64,000 nt of DNA, from positions 682,001 through 746,000 of the forward strand of contig NZ_AP022561.1 in the NCBI RefSeq assembly GCF_010726245.1, given 5' to 3'. The position numbers and the translations under genes are program-made. The stretch is from Mycolicibacterium aichiense (lineage in GTDB: Bacteria; Actinomycetota; Actinomycetes; Mycobacteriales; Mycobacteriaceae). Positions 52,651-64,000 of the stretch are shown here, piece after piece. Under the pieces are notes generated by a model, which searched no databases, was not told the DNA's origin, and saw only the letters and a program-made list of their open reading frames with translations. Each line of letters starts with the position of its first letter. Positions within the stretch are counted from its first letter, which is position 1.

Positions 52651-53070
52651 TCAGGCCAACAGAGGTTCGAGGGCTGCGCGCAGGTCAGCGGCCTTGGGGA
52701 CCCCCGCCGTCCGGTACCGCTGCCGGCCGTCGGCATCGAAGATGAACGTCGTCGGCAACGACAGCACCGAAAGCTTGCGTGCGGCAGCCGGATCGGCATC
52801 CATGTCGATCTCGACGTGGGCGACGTCACGAAGCTCGGCACAGACCTGGTTGACCACCCGCCGGACGCCGCTGCAGGGTCCGCACCACACTGCGCTGAAA
52901 TGCACGACGGTTGGACCGGTCCGGGATAAACCCAGGTCGCTGACGTCGACGTCCTGCGATTCGGCTTCCCGTACCACTCCGGACCGCCGGTTGTGCAGCG
53001 CGCCTGCGACGATCGCCACGCCCAGCGCGGCGGCGATCGCGACGATCGCGGTGATCAATGCGGGGCTCAT
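52651..53070 (-). CDS. thiX: Membrane-anchored thioredoxin-like protein
   Basis: A 139-residue protein with one N-terminal membrane helix (ITAIVAIAAALGVAIVAGAL) and a thioredoxin domain. The active site is W62-CGPC (Cys63, Cys66), the strand VVHFSAVW precedes it, and the cis-proline loop is LSLPTTFIF. It would face the periplasm or cytoplasm depending on topology and reduce disulfides. It matches M. tuberculosis ThiX (Rv0816c). The leader ORF promoter of the cysA2 unit must lie within or just after its 3' end. It overlaps the DUF2993 gene by four bases. Confidence 0.92.
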   Translation of the reverse strand: MSPALITAIVAIAAALGVAIVAGALHNRRSGVVREAESQDVDVSDLGLSRTGPTVVHFSAVWCGPCSGVRRVVNQVCAELRDVAHVEIDMDADPAAARKLSVLSLPTTFIFDADGRQRYRTAGVPKAADLRAALEPLLA

Positions 53071-53864
53071 GACTGTGTGAACCCGTCGAGCCGGATGGTT
53101 ACTCCCTCGGCGATGCCTTCGATGATGATGTCCGAGCCGCGGGCACCCTCGGTGGTCGGGCGCACCCCGAACGGCAACTTCTGACCGGGCAGGCTGCCGC
53201 TGAACGCCGCCAGCACCGCCGCCTTCTTGTCGTCGGGTACCGGCTGGTCAGCGGTGCCGGGACCGGTTTGCACATCCGTCGCGGTGAAAACCAGCGTGGT
53301 CTGCTCCGGGCCTGCCACCGACAGGTCGACGGCAACGCTGACCGGTTTGTCGAAGTCGGCCTTCTTCGGCGTCCCGGTGAAGACCAGGCCCTTGCTGCCG
53401 GAGATACCCGACTCGGTGGTCCCGCCGGTGGCGTCGTTGGTCTCCTTCGACGGGGCCTCGACCATCAGGTCGGTCATGCCGACGAACCGGCCGAGGTGGA
53501 GCGAGTCGATGATGATCCGGCTCTCGAGCTTGCCGACCGGCAGGTTCGCATCGGGTCTGATCAGCCACGATGCCTGCGTGAGGTCGATGTTGTGCATGGT
53601 CGCCTCCAGTGAGGCCTTGCCGATCACGGGGTGGCGCACTCCGTTGGCCTTGATCTCGATCTCGTCGAAGTGCTGCTGCATCGCCTGACGGATGAACGGA
53701 AAGCCCAGGATCGCCACCGACGGGTCGAACGACAGCCCGGCTGCGTTGCGCACGGTGCGCGCGAGCCGGTACTCGGCGTAGATCGTCGCCCCGAAATCGA
53801 CGCCGACCGCCCCGACGACCACGGCGAGCAGCGTCGCTCCGAGAGTGATCAGCAGCTTTCGCAC
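53067..53864 (-). CDS. DUF2993 (LmeA-like) exported protein (Rv0817c-like)
   Basis: A 265-residue protein starting at GTG 53864 with an uncleaved or cleaved hydrophobic N-terminus (KLLITLGATLLAVVVGAVGV). The body resembles the TULIP-like DUF2993 fold: SVAILGFPFIRQAMQQHFDE, then NGVRHPVIGKASLEATMHNI. The best-studied relative, LmeA, is a periplasmic protein needed for lipomannan elongation. This gene occupies the Rv0817c position, a separate paralogue, so its role is uncertain. The 195-bp divergent gap to glnR holds a TGGCCG-GGTAA-CGGCCA hairpin at 53980-53996. Confidence 0.83.
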   Translation of the reverse strand: MRKLLITLGATLLAVVVGAVGVDFGATIYAEYRLARTVRNAAGLSFDPSVAILGFPFIRQAMQQHFDEIEIKANGVRHPVIGKASLEATMHNIDLTQASWLIRPDANLPVGKLESRIIIDSLHLGRFVGMTDLMVEAPSKETNDATGGTTESGISGSKGLVFTGTPKKADFDKPVSVAVDLSVAGPEQTTLVFTATDVQTGPGTADQPVPDDKKAAVLAAFSGSLPGQKLPFGVRPTTEGARGSDIIIEGIAEGVTIRLDGFTQS

Positions 53865-54059
53865 CTGCACATTCTGGCGTACAACCGGTGCGCAACCACC
53901 GTCGCGCACCCCCTCGACGGCAGGTGGAGTCGTTCAAATCAGCTAAATAGCAGGTAGCGGGTTAAAGTTAGATGACCCGTGGCCGGGTAACGGCCATATG
54001 TCGCCCATGAGTCTGGTGGGTCACCGCGACGGCGCTGTCGACGATGAGTATCCGGGGCA

Positions 54060-55837
<1,778 letters not shown>

Positions 55838-55860
55838 TTCGCGGCTGCCCGCAATGCGTC

Positions 55861-55890
55861 GTTCATCAACCTGTTCACCTTCCGTTCATA
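55861..55890 (+). promoter_or_regulatory. Pho-box-like direct repeats upstream of pstS
   Basis: Three GTTCAYM units: GTTCATC (55861), GTTCACC (55873) and GTTCATA (55884). The last two are 11 bases apart, the PHO-box period; the first is 12 away. They lie about 100 bases before pstS, where a SenX3-RegX3-controlled promoter is expected. Confidence 0.6.
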
Positions 55891-55988
55891 TTCCGGGTGG
55901 GTTCCGTCCACTACCAACGCCTAACTTCCGGGGTGGTGCATGTGCCCCTACCGGGGCGAACAGGGCAACACTGGAGAAAGTGGGATAG

Positions 55989-57116
55989 GTGAATCTGAAC
56001 AGGTTTGGCAAGGCGTTCCTCGTGACTGCGTCAGCAACGGCCATCACCGGCCTGACGCTCACCGCCTGCGGAAGCGACAACAACGCCGGGACGTCGTCCT
56101 CGACCAACGCGTCCGGCTCGTCGAGCGCTTCTGCCGACTGCGGTGGCAAGAACGCCGTGACCGCCGAGGGCTCGACCGCGCAGCAGAACGCCGTGGCGGT
56201 GTTCAACCAGGTGTGGGGCCAGAAGTGCCCGGGCAAGAACCTCTCGTACAACCCGACCGGATCCGGCGCAGGTGTCACCCAGTTCATCGCCGGTCAGGTC
56301 GACTTCGCCGGCTCCGACTCGCCGCTGTCCAAGGATCAGGTCGACCCGGCCGCCAAGCGCTGCGGCGGCAACCCGGCGTGGAACCTGCCGATGGTGTTCG
56401 GCCCGGTCGCCCTGGGATACAACCTGCCCGGCGTCGACAAGCTCGTCGTCAACGCCGATGTGCTGGCCAAGATCTTCACCGGCGCCATCACCAACTGGAA
56501 CGACCCGGCGATCGCGGCACTCAACAGCGGTGCCTCGCTTCCCGACCAGAAGATCACCCCGATCTATCGTTCCGACTCCTCGGGTACCACCGACAACTTC
56601 CAGAAGTACCTGACCGCCGCCGCGCCGCAGACCTGGACCAAGGGTGCAGGTAAGGAGTTCCAGGGTGGTGCCGGCGAGGGTGCCCAGAAGACGGCCGGCG
56701 TCGTGCAGGCCGTGCAGGCCACCCCGGGTGCGATCGGCTACGTCGAGAAGGGCTTCGCCGATCAGGCCAAGCTGAGCATGGCTCAGATCGACACCGGCAG
56801 CGGCCCCGTCGAACTCACCGATGACTCGGCCAAGGCCGCCATCGACTCCGCGAAGTTCGCGGCCGACGGCAACGACCTGGTGCTGGACCTCAACTCGCTG
56901 TACTCCACCAAGGCGGCCGGTGCCTACCCGCTGATGCTGGCGACCTACGAGATCGTCTGCTCCAAGGGCTACGACGCCGACACCGCCGCGGCGGTCAAGT
57001 CGTTCCTGACGGTGGCGGCCAACGACGGTCAGTCGGGCCTGCCGGCTGCGGGCTATGTTCCGCTGCCCGATGCCTTCAAGCAGCGACTGCTCACCTCCGT
57101 CAAAGCAATTTCCTAA
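55989..57116 (+). CDS. pstS: Phosphate-binding lipoprotein PstS
   Basis: A 375-residue solute-binding lipoprotein. The signal peptide ends at lipobox LTAC (Cys27), followed by a Ser/Thr/Asn linker. Phosphate-contact regions are AEGSTAQQNAVAVF, GSGAGVTQFI, and YRSDSSGTTDNFQKYL. It captures phosphate outside the membrane and delivers it to PstC/PstA. GTG start. First gene of pstSCAB, behind Pho-box-like repeats. Confidence 0.97.
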   Translation: MNLNRFGKAFLVTASATAITGLTLTACGSDNNAGTSSSTNASGSSSASADCGGKNAVTAEGSTAQQNAVAVFNQVWGQKCPGKNLSYNPTGSGAGVTQFIAGQVDFAGSDSPLSKDQVDPAAKRCGGNPAWNLPMVFGPVALGYNLPGVDKLVVNADVLAKIFTGAITNWNDPAIAALNSGASLPDQKITPIYRSDSSGTTDNFQKYLTAAAPQTWTKGAGKEFQGGAGEGAQKTAGVVQAVQATPGAIGYVEKGFADQAKLSMAQIDTGSGPVELTDDSAKAAIDSAKFAADGNDLVLDLNSLYSTKAAGAYPLMLATYEIVCSKGYDADTAAAVKSFLTVAANDGQSGLPAAGYVPLPDAFKQRLLTSVKAIS

Positions 57117-57143
57117 CAGCGCTGGCGAGGCAGGTCGATTGCG

Positions 57144-58217
57144 GTGACGATGGAGAGATCAGTGAGCGATGGGGTGGATGTGACCCAAGACATGCCCGGG
57201 CCCAATCCAGCTGAGTCTGGCGCGGGCGAGGTCGTGGCCGAGCCCTTCCCCGAGAAGCCTTCGATCCCGACGAACCCGTCCGGAACAGCCAAGGTGCGCC
57301 TGGGCGACCGGATTTTCCGGGGGTTGTCCGAAGGTTCCGGCATTCTCGTCATCGCGCTGATCGCCGCGATCGGCCTGTTCCTCGTCTGGCGTGCGGTACC
57401 GGCGCTGGGCCGAAACGACGCCAACTTCTTCACCTACGGCGGAAACTGGCTCACCACCGACACCGCCCACATGAAGTTCGGCATCCTGGATCTGCTGCAG
57501 GTGACGGTGTTCGTCTCGCTGTTCGCCTTGGTCCTGGCCATGCCGGTGGCGCTCGGTATCGCGATCTTCTTGACGCAGTACGCCCCGCGCCGGGTGTCCG
57601 GGCCGTTGGGCTACATGGTGGACCTGCTGGCGGCCGTGCCGTCGATCATCTACGGCGTCTGGGGCCTGTACGTGCTGGCCCCGGTGCTCAAACCGCTGGC
57701 GATGTGGCTCAACGGCAACCTCAGCTGGCTGTTCTTGTTCGACACCGGGAATGCGTCGGTGGCCGGCGGTGGCACCATCTTCACCGCCGGCATCGTGTTG
57801 GCGGTGATGATCCTTCCGATCATCACCGCCGTCAGCCGCGAGGTGTTCGTCCAGACGCCACGAGGACAGATCGAGGCCGCCCTGGCGCTCGGCGCGACCC
57901 GCTGGGAGGTTGTCCGGACGACGGTCTTGCCGTTCGGTCTCTCCGGCTACATCAGCGGCGCGATGCTCGGTCTCGGCCGCGCCCTTGGCGAGACGATCGC
58001 GCTGCTGATCATCCTGCGCGGCACGCAGAAGGCGTTCGGGTGGTCGCTGTTCGACGCCGGGTACACCTTTGCCAGCAAGATCGCTTCGGCGGCTTCGGAA
58101 TTCAATGACCAGTACAAGGCGGGGGCCTACATCGCCGCCGGCCTGGTCCTGTTCATCCTGACGTTTGTGGTCAACTCGGCGGCCCGCGCCGCGGTGGCCG
58201 GAAGGGGTGCCCGATGA
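57144..58217 (+). CDS. pstC: Phosphate ABC transporter permease PstC
   Basis: A 357-residue permease with a long, proline-rich cytoplasmic N-terminus (about 60 residues) and six membrane helices. The EAA-loop segment is [20 protein letters not shown], and [15 protein letters not shown] follows. It forms the channel with PstA. GTG 57144 is used, although a GTG at 57162 behind GGAGAG is equally plausible. The stop overlaps the pstA ATG. Confidence 0.96.
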   Translation: MTMERSVSDGVDVTQDMPGPNPAESGAGEVVAEPFPEKPSIPTNPSGTAKVRLGDRIFRGLSEGSGILVIALIAAIGLFLVWRAVPALGRNDANFFTYGGNWLTTDTAHMKFGILDLLQVTVFVSLFALVLAMPVALGIAIFLTQYAPRRVSGPLGYMVDLLAAVPSIIYGVWGLYVLAPVLKPLAMWLNGNLSWLFLFDTGNASVAGGGTIFTAGIVLAVMILPIITAVSREVFVQTPRGQIEAALALGATRWEVVRTTVLPFGLSGYISGAMLGLGRALGETIALLIILRGTQKAFGWSLFDAGYTFASKIASAASEFNDQYKAGAYIAAGLVLFILTFVVNSAARAAVAGRGAR

Positions 58218-59128
58218 CCTCGACCCTCGACCAGCCGGTCAAGGCGCCGACCTTCCAGGCGGTCAGCCTGCGGCGCAAGCTGACCAACAACACCGCCACC
58301 GTTCTGGTGACGCTGTCGGTGTTCGTCGCTGTGGTGCCGCTGATCTGGGTGCTGTACTCGGTGATCAGCAAGGGTTTGAAGATCGTCCTCGACAGCGGCT
58401 GGTGGACGCATTCGCAGTCCGGTATGACCGCGTTCATGCCCGGCGGAGGTGTCTACCACGCATTGGTGGGAACGCTGCTGCAGGGCTTGTTCTGCGCGGT
58501 GATCTCCATTCCGGTCGGCGTTTTCGTCGGCATCTATCTGGTGGAGTACGGCGGCGGAACCCGGCTGGGCAAGCTCACCACATTCATGGTGGACATTCTG
58601 ACCGGCGTACCGTCGATCGTCGCCGCGCTGTTCATTTACGCACTCTGGGTGGCCACGTTGGGCTTTCAGCGTTCCGGCTTCGCGGTGTCGCTGGCCCTGG
58701 TGTTGCTGATGATCCCGGTGATCGTGCGGTCCACCGAGGAGATGTTGCGCATCGTTCCGATGGATCTGCGCGAGGCCAGCTATGCGCTCGGTGTGCCGAA
58801 GTGGAAAACCATTGCGCGCATTGTCATTCCGACTGCGCTGTCGGGCATCGTCACGGGCGTGATGCTGGCGCTGGCCCGCGTCATGGGCGAGACCGCGCCG
58901 CTGCTGATCCTGGTCGGCTACTCGCAGGCGATGAACTTCGACATGTTCAACGGATTCATGGGCTCGCTGCCCGGCATGATGTACGACCAGACATCAGCCG
59001 GTGCGGGTGCCAACCCCGTCCCCACCGACCGACTGTGGGGCGCCGCACTGACACTGATCGTGCTGATCGCGATCCTCAACGTCGGTGCGCGCTTCATCGC
59101 CAAATTCTTTGCCCCGAAAAAGGTTTAG
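58214..59128 (+). CDS. pstA: Phosphate ABC transporter permease PstA
   Basis: A 304-residue permease with six membrane helices. The EAA loop is [20 protein letters not shown], followed by [18 protein letters not shown], the partner of the PstC helix motif. It overlaps pstC by four bases (ATGA) and is followed after nine bases by pstB with AGGAG ahead of it. Confidence 0.96.
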   Translation: MTSTLDQPVKAPTFQAVSLRRKLTNNTATVLVTLSVFVAVVPLIWVLYSVISKGLKIVLDSGWWTHSQSGMTAFMPGGGVYHALVGTLLQGLFCAVISIPVGVFVGIYLVEYGGGTRLGKLTTFMVDILTGVPSIVAALFIYALWVATLGFQRSGFAVSLALVLLMIPVIVRSTEEMLRIVPMDLREASYALGVPKWKTIARIVIPTALSGIVTGVMLALARVMGETAPLLILVGYSQAMNFDMFNGFMGSLPGMMYDQTSAGAGANPVPTDRLWGAALTLIVLIAILNVGARFIAKFFAPKKV

Positions 59129-59137
59129 GAGCCTCCG

Positions 59138-59914
59138 ATGGCCAAGCGGCTGGATCTCAAAGACGTCAACATCTATTACGGCGCATTCCACGCTGTCGCC
59201 GACGTATCGCTGGCGGTGCCGCCGCGCAACGTGACCGCCTTCATCGGTCCGTCGGGTTGCGGCAAGTCCACGGTGCTCCGCACGCTCAACCGCATGCACG
59301 AGGTCATTCCCGGCGCTCGCGTCGAGGGTTCGGTGCTCCTCGACGGCGAGAACATCTACGGATCCGGCGTCGACCCGGTCGGTGTGCGCAAGACCATCGG
59401 GATGGTCTTCCAGCGGCCGAATCCGTTCCCCACCATGTCGATTCGCGACAACGTGGTGGCCGGCCTGAAGCTGCAGGGCGTCCGCAACAAGAAGATGCTC
59501 GACGAGACCGCCGAGCGGTCCCTCAAGGGCGCCAACCTGTGGAACGAGGTCAAGGACCGGCTCGAGAAGCCCGGCGGCGGCCTGTCCGGCGGTCAGCAGC
59601 AGCGGCTGTGCATTGCCCGCGCCATCGCCGTGCAGCCCGACGTGCTGCTGATGGACGAGCCGTGTTCGGCGCTGGACCCGATCTCCACGCTGGCCATCGA
59701 GGATCTGATCGGTGAGCTCAAGCAGGAATTCACGATCGTGATCGTCACGCACAACATGCAGCAGGCTGCCCGCGTCAGCGACCAGACCGCCTTCTTCAAC
59801 CTGGAGGCCACCGGCAAGCCCGGCAAGCTCGTCGAGATCGACGACACCGAGAAGATCTTCTCCAACCCGAGCCAGAAGGCCACCGAGGACTACATCTCGG
59901 GCCGGTTCGGGTAG
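59138..59914 (+). CDS. pstB: Phosphate ABC transporter ATPase PstB (PhoT)
   Basis: A 258-residue ATPase. Walker A is GPSGCGKST (37-45), the Q-loop is in [14 protein letters not shown], the signature is LSGGQQQR, and Walker B is [13 protein letters not shown]. The H-loop is IVTHNM. It powers phosphate uptake. In M. tuberculosis the corresponding gene phoT (Rv0820) is separated from the other pst genes, but here the whole importer is contiguous. The operon ends at a strong terminator. Confidence 0.98.
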   Translation: MAKRLDLKDVNIYYGAFHAVADVSLAVPPRNVTAFIGPSGCGKSTVLRTLNRMHEVIPGARVEGSVLLDGENIYGSGVDPVGVRKTIGMVFQRPNPFPTMSIRDNVVAGLKLQGVRNKKMLDETAERSLKGANLWNEVKDRLEKPGGGLSGGQQQRLCIARAIAVQPDVLLMDEPCSALDPISTLAIEDLIGELKQEFTIVIVTHNMQQAARVSDQTAFFNLEATGKPGKLVEIDDTEKIFSNPSQKATEDYISGRFG

Positions 59915-59929
59915 GCCTCCGAAACCGAC

Positions 59930-59964
59930 AAAAATCCGGTATCGCCAAGCGATACCGGATTTTT
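59930..59964. terminator. Bidirectional intrinsic terminator between pstB and phoY2
   Basis: AAAAATCCGGTATCGC-CAA-GCGATACCGGATTTTT. The stem is a perfect 16 bp with a 3-base loop and is flanked by an A-run and a T-run. It therefore terminates both the plus-strand pst operon and the minus-strand phoY2 gene, which converge here. Confidence 0.92.
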
Positions 59965-59991
59965 GGTGCCTTGGTGCCTTGGGGCCGCGGC

Positions 59992-60657
59992 TCAGGTCGC
60001 GGCGATTTCCTCTTCTTCGGGCAGCCGGCCGGTGACCTGGAAGATCACTCGCCGGGAGATCTCGACGGCATGGTCGGCGAAACGCTCGTAGAAGCGGCCC
60101 AGCAGCGTCACGTCGACCGCGGCGGCCACGCCGTGCTTCCACTCGCGGTCCATCAGCACGGTGAACAAATGCCGGTGCAGGTCGTCCATCGCGTCGTCTT
60201 CTTCGCGGATGCGACGCGCCTTCTCCGGATCCCGGGACAGCAGTACCTCACGCGCACTGTTGCCCAAATCGACTGCAACACGGCCCATTTCGGCGAAGTA
60301 GCCGTTGACTTCCTCGGGCAGCGTGTGCTGGGGATGCCGGCGACGGGCGATCTTGGCGACGTGCAGCGCCAGCGCTCCCATCCGGTCGACGTCGGCGACG
60401 ATCTGAATGGAGCTGACGATCGCCCGCAGATCGCCGGCGACCGGCGCCTGCAACGCCAGCAGCACAAAGGCCGCCTCCTCGGCGCGCGCACTGGCCGCCG
60501 AGATCTGCTCGTGGTCGGTGATGACCTGTTCGGCCAGCACCAGGTCGGCTTGAAGCAGTGACTGGGTGGCTCGTTCCATCGCGACTCCGGCCATCCGGCA
60601 CATCTCGGCCAGCTGGTTGGTCAGCGCATCAAGCTGCTCGTGGTATGCGGTCCGCAT
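59992..60657 (-). CDS. phoY2: PhoU-family phosphate regulator
   Basis: A 221-residue protein with two PhoU three-helix bundles. The metal-binding repeats are visible in [33 protein letters not shown] and the later [16 protein letters not shown]. PhoU represses the Pho response when the importer is active, by linking Pst to the sensor kinase SenX3. ATG 60657 aligns with the family start; the longer frame upstream does not. It converges on the pst operon. Confidence 0.95.
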   Translation of the reverse strand: MRTAYHEQLDALTNQLAEMCRMAGVAMERATQSLLQADLVLAEQVITDHEQISAASARAEEAAFVLLALQAPVAGDLRAIVSSIQIVADVDRMGALALHVAKIARRRHPQHTLPEEVNGYFAEMGRVAVDLGNSAREVLLSRDPEKARRIREEDDAMDDLHRHLFTVLMDREWKHGVAAAVDVTLLGRFYERFADHAVEISRRVIFQVTGRLPEEEEIAAT

Positions 60658-60703
60658 GGCGTCCACCCTACTTTCTGCCAGTGCACCCAGTATGCCGAGG
60701 TGG

Positions 60704-60725
60704 AGTGAACGACGGGTGAATGAAC
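60704..60725 (-). promoter_or_regulatory. Pho-box-like pair upstream of phoY2
   Basis: On the minus strand GTTCATT (60725-60719) and GTTCACT (60710-60704), 15 bases apart and 47-68 bases before the phoY2 ATG. The units match those at pstS, but the spacing is not the usual 11, so this is a weak candidate RegX3 site. Confidence 0.3.
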
Positions 60726-60752
60726 GCAAACACCCGTCATGCTCGGCCCTGC

Positions 60753-62744
60753 TTATTCGCAGGTGACGTCGGCGGCGTTGGTGACTGTGAGATCTTCTGG
60801 CAGCTCGGTGGGAGTGCTCTTGGAATTGTGGCTGACCTGCACGCTGACCGCCGATCCGCTTGGCGGCGGGGCGGCAACACTGCTGAAGTCAGGTCCGAGC
60901 ACAACCTGGACGGTCTCGCCAAGGCCGTCCATGCGCTCCATCTGCGCGGCCGGGAACGCCGCTGCGACGGTGGCGGCCGCCTGCTCGTTGCCCGCGGAGA
61001 ACATCACCGTGGTCGCGGTGACGGTGCCGGTGTAATCGTCCGGAGCCAGCACGTGGAAGCCGTGTTGTCTGAGCGCGGTGGCGGCGGTGGAGCCCAGCCC
61101 GTCCTGGCCGGTGGAGTTCGACACCTGCACCGTGATGTCCTGCGGGTCGGTGGTGACGGCGTTGACCAATTCAGTCTGGGGCGTTTGTCCCGATTGCTCG
61201 ACCGGGCTGGGTTTGGCGGCCTGAATGGCATTCTGCGAGGCCGTCATCGGGCTCGTCGTCGCGTTGGTGTCGTTCTCGCCGGGCAGCGGATCGTCGTTGA
61301 TGATCGCGTCGAACAGCGCGCGGATGTCCTGGGTGCGGGGCGGTTCGTTGCCGTCGGCGTCGGTGATTCCGGTGGTGGGCACGGTGACGAAGGTGATCCG
61401 GCCGGCGTTGACGCCCTGCAGCGACTGGCCGAGGTCGACCAGGTCCTTGGTCCGGACGTTGTCGACGTAGGTGTCGTCGATGAATTCGTTGACCACGTTG
61501 TTCAGCTTGGTGAGGCTGAACAACGTGTCCTTGGAGATGATCGAGCGCAGCAGTGAGGACAGGAACAGCTGCTGGCGCTTGATCCGGCCGTAATCGCCGT
61601 TGAGCTCGGTGGTGACCTGGCGGGCGCGGACGTAGTTCAGCGCGGTGTGCCCGTCGAGCGTCTGGCGGCCCGCGTTCTCCAGCACGGTGCCCAGCTCGTA
61701 GTCCTTCAGCGGGGTGGTGCTGCACACCTCGACGCCGCCGACCGCGTCGACCATCTTGGAGAAGCCCGCGAAGTCGACGGCCATGAACCGGTTGATCGAC
61801 AGCCCCGACATCTTCTGGATGACCTTGACCAGGCATTTCGGCCCGCCATAGGCGTATGCGGAGTTCAGCTTCGTCTCGGTGTAGCGGTAGTCGTCGCTCA
61901 TCTCGCCGGTGGCCTTGTCAGCGACCGGGCCGTACTTGCCGGTGTCGGGGTCCCAGGCCTGACAGTAGGCGGGAGTGATGGCCAGGTCCCGGGGGAACGA
62001 CACCACGACGACGCGCTTGCGGTCGGCGGGGACGTTGACCAGCATCACGGTGTCCGACCGGGCGCCGCCGGCGTCTTCGGTGGTGCCTGCCCCGATCTCG
62101 CCGTTGGCGCCGGTGCGGCTGTCGACGCCGACGATCAGGAAGTTCTCGTCGCCGAATTGTGCGTTCGGATCGATGATGTCGCGCGAATTGGTGTCCAGCG
62201 CCGCGACATTGCGCAGCAGATCGTTCTTGGTGGACTGCCACTGCCAGGCGCCGCCGGTCAGCACCAGGGCGGACACCGCGAACAGCGCTGCCGCGGATCG
62301 TCCGGCCAGCAGCACGGGCTTGCGGCGCGACTTGGGTTTCTTCTTTTCTGTGCTCGACGGCGCCGCATCGGGGTCGGCGGCCAGCGGACCGCGCGCGCGT
62401 CGGATCGCCTCGAGGTCGGGCACTTCGTCGGCGTAGGCGGCGGTGACGACCGGAATGGGTTCGGTGAGGTCGGTCAGGCCGGCGACGCCGGTGGCGTCGT
62501 CGGCACGCTCGTCGTCGTCCTCGGCCCGGTGCCGGGTGGGCTCGGTCGCGGGGCGGGAGCCGGACACCTTCGCGATCAGGTCGGCGACGGTGACGCCTTG
62601 GGTGTGATTGCCGCTCGGGGGAGCGGGTGCTGTGACCCGTTCCCAGGGCGCGGCGCGGGCCGCTGCACGAGGCGTCCTGGTCACCCGCTCGCCCTCGTCG
62701 GAGGCGCCGTGCTGGCCAGGAGTGGCGTTGCCGCCGTCACTCAT
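60753..62744 (-). CDS. LytR-CpsA-Psr-family cell-wall glycopolymer ligase (Rv0822c-like)
   Basis: A 663-residue protein. Residues 1-142 are a charged cytoplasmic region, and a membrane helix spans about 143-167. The LCP domain begins near 200 ([12 protein letters not shown] with Asp208 and Arg210). Key catalytic residues sit in ARSDTVMLV and SFPRD (Arg252, Asp253). A LytR_C-type domain follows near the C-terminus ([16 protein letters not shown]). LCP proteins transfer arabinogalactan-type polymers to peptidoglycan. The ATG at 62744 is supported by the nearby AGGCGAC sequence. The 235-bp gap upstream shows no gene. Confidence 0.92.
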   Translation of the reverse strand: MSDGGNATPGQHGASDEGERVTRTPRAAARAAPWERVTAPAPPSGNHTQGVTVADLIAKVSGSRPATEPTRHRAEDDDERADDATGVAGLTDLTEPIPVVTAAYADEVPDLEAIRRARGPLAADPDAAPSSTEKKKPKSRRKPVLLAGRSAAALFAVSALVLTGGAWQWQSTKNDLLRNVAALDTNSRDIIDPNAQFGDENFLIVGVDSRTGANGEIGAGTTEDAGGARSDTVMLVNVPADRKRVVVVSFPRDLAITPAYCQAWDPDTGKYGPVADKATGEMSDDYRYTETKLNSAYAYGGPKCLVKVIQKMSGLSINRFMAVDFAGFSKMVDAVGGVEVCSTTPLKDYELGTVLENAGRQTLDGHTALNYVRARQVTTELNGDYGRIKRQQLFLSSLLRSIISKDTLFSLTKLNNVVNEFIDDTYVDNVRTKDLVDLGQSLQGVNAGRITFVTVPTTGITDADGNEPPRTQDIRALFDAIINDDPLPGENDTNATTSPMTASQNAIQAAKPSPVEQSGQTPQTELVNAVTTDPQDITVQVSNSTGQDGLGSTAATALRQHGFHVLAPDDYTGTVTATTVMFSAGNEQAAATVAAAFPAAQMERMDGLGETVQVVLGPDFSSVAAPPPSGSAVSVQVSHNSKSTPTELPEDLTVTNAADVTCE

Positions 62745-62979
62745 GTTCCAGTCGCCTCCGACTCTAGGTCGTGCGCATCGACGCGCGTGCACATTGATGG
62801 TCCGGTTGTACCGACACCTCGGCCGGCATCGATGCGCGGCCGTCTCAACTGTCCTATGTCTTGTAGCAGCAGTCGGTGGCTGTCCGCCACTCCAGGGCCC
62901 CACGACAAGACAAGATCACCATCGTACTGAGACAAGCCGTCGACCCGCCAGCTCGCACAGGTGTCGGGACCGTCTCGGT

Positions 62980-64000
62980 TCAGCCTCCGGAGTTCATCAC
63001 ATCAGCCCCCGCGGGCACCGTGCAGTCGTCGGGGTCGTCGAGCCAGCCCTCCGGCAGAGTGACCGACGATGCCGACCCCTGACGTCCTCGCGGTCCTGTC
63101 GCGGCGTCCGGAAACGGGATGTCGCGATCGAGGCGGTCGAGCAGGCTGTCCAGCTCCGCCAGGGTCTTGACCAGCGCCAACGCTCGCCGTATGTCGGCAC
63201 CCGCGGGAAAGCCGTGCAGATACCAGGCGACGTGCTTGCGGATATCGCGCATGCCCTTGTCCTCGCCGAAGTGATCGGCGAGCAGCTCGCCGTGGCGGCG
63301 GATGATGTCGGTGACTTCACCGAGCGTCGGCGGGGTCGGCGTCGGCGAGCCGGTGAACGCCGCTGAGAGCTCGGCGAACAGCCAGGGCCTGCCAAGGCAA
63401 CCGCGGCCGATGACGACTCCGTCACATCCGGTCGACGCCATCATCGCCAGGGCGTCGTTGGCCTCGAAGATGTCGCCGTTGCCGAGCACCGGGATCGTCG
63501 TCACCGCTTCTTTGAGTCGGGCGATCTCGTCCCAGTCGGCGGTTCCGGAGTAGCGCTGGGCCGCGGTGCGCGCGTGCAGCGCTACCGCGGCGGCACCCTC
63601 CTGCTCGGCGATCCGGCCCGCATCGAGGTGGGTGCGGTGATCGTCGTCGATGCCGATCCGGAATTTGACGGTCACCGGCACCGAGGTGCCTTCGGTGGCG
63701 CGGACAGCGGCGGCCACTATTTGGCCGAAGAGCCGTCGCTTGTAGGGCAGTGCGGCACCGCCGCCGCGACGGGTGACCTTGGGTACCGGGCAGCCGAAGT
63801 TCATGTCGATGTGGTCGGCGAGATCCTCGGTGACGATCATCCGGGCGGCCGCATAGGTGGTCGCCGGATCGACCGTGTAGAGCTGCAACGAACGCGGCGA
63901 CTCCTGTGGAGCGAACGTCGTCATGTGCATGGTGACCGGGTGGCGTTCGACGAGCGCTCGGGCGGTCACCATCTCACAGACATAGAGGCCGGACACGGTT
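62980..64000 (-). CDS. dusB: tRNA-dihydrouridine synthase, truncated by the window edge
   Basis: The C-terminal 340 or so residues of an FMN-dependent enzyme that reduces uridines in tRNA. Visible motifs are TVSGLYVCEM, the Dus signature DHIDMNFGCPVPKVTRRGGG with the catalytic Cys, VKFRIGIDDD, LHARTAAQRYSG and GVVIGRGCLGRPW. The N-terminal FMN-binding start lies beyond base 64000. It matches M. tuberculosis Rv0823c by position next to the LCP gene. Confidence 0.95.
   Translation of the reverse strand, partial: TVSGLYVCEMVTARALVERHPVTMHMTTFAPQESPRSLQLYTVDPATTYAAARMIVTEDLADHIDMNFGCPVPKVTRRGGGAALPYKRRLFGQIVAAAVRATEGTSVPVTVKFRIGIDDDHRTHLDAGRIAEQEGAAAVALHARTAAQRYSGTADWDEIARLKEAVTTIPVLGNGDIFEANDALAMMASTGCDGVVIGRGCLGRPWLFAELSAAFTGSPTPTPPTLGEVTDIIRRHGELLADHFGEDKGMRDIRKHVAWYLHGFPAGADIRRALALVKTLAELDSLLDRLDRDIPFPDAATGPRGRQGSASSVTLPEGWLDDPDDCTVPAGADVMNSGG

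Overview
The window is about 64 kb of GC-rich actinobacterial DNA from a fast-growing mycobacterium (Mycolicibacterium type). The evidence is mycothiol synthase (mshD), GlnR, a three-part PurS/PurQ/PurL enzyme, CYP125/CYP126-type P450s, PhoY2, a LytR-CpsA-Psr protein, and gene order parallel to the M. tuberculosis Rv0772-Rv0823c block. An unsplit oligopeptidase B and a complete pstSCAB operon beside mshD point to a M. smegmatis-like relative rather than the tubercle complex. Gene names that rest on this synteny come from memory of those genomes; no search was run.

Layout. 1-2.1 kb: an AraC-type fragment, a tandem YCII/DGPF protein and an ECF42-type sigma factor. 2.2-9 kb: a small membrane gene, a TetR/membrane operon, two P450s, an acyl-CoA carboxyltransferase and purD. 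9-15 kb: a Tat-exported esterase, TetR, two short-chain dehydrogenases or hypotheticals, purB and cyp126. 15.3-23.5 kb: an accessory segment with a TDT-family carrier, a mycofactocin-type SDR with a divergent TetR, and a tightly coupled Rieske oxygenase/NTF2-like/ferredoxin/GMC oxidoreductase/amidohydrolase operon. It ends with a frameshifted AbiEi-DUF559 gene lying between two copies of a 38-bp hairpin repeat. 24-31.6 kb: purC, ptrB, a glutathione peroxidase, hypotheticals, purS and purQ. 31.6-35.6 kb: an encapsulin with its dye-decolorizing peroxidase cargo, an M18 aminopeptidase and a DUF4436 protein. 35.9-46.5 kb: purL, an alpha/beta hydrolase, a CPBP protease, an F420-type protein, purF and purM.

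46.6-54 kb: DUF3073, a YgfZ-like protein and pabC, followed by an intergenic segment that folds as a multi-helix RNA with a strong terminator. After that comes a minus-strand sulfur/redox cluster: a poly-cysteine leader ORF, DUF4395, cysA2, sseC, a 32-residue membrane protein, nitrobindin and two related lipoproteins. thiX and a DUF2993 gene lie upstream of the leader. 54-60.7 kb: glnR-mshD and the pst phosphate importer, convergent with phoY2. 60.7-64 kb: a LytR-CpsA-Psr protein and the truncated dusB.

Functionally, eight purine-biosynthesis genes (purD, B, C, S, Q, L, F, M) are strung through the first 46 kb and separated by redox and lipid-type enzymes. The right third handles sulfur, nitrogen and phosphate. 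The least explained elements are the structured RNA at about 49.0-49.18 kb, the hairpin repeat pair around the broken DUF559 gene, the Rieske operon with its near-perfect operator, and a 32-residue membrane protein coupled to nitrobindin. No tRNA, rRNA, CRISPR array, insertion sequence or prophage was seen, and no gap between genes exceeds 300 bases.
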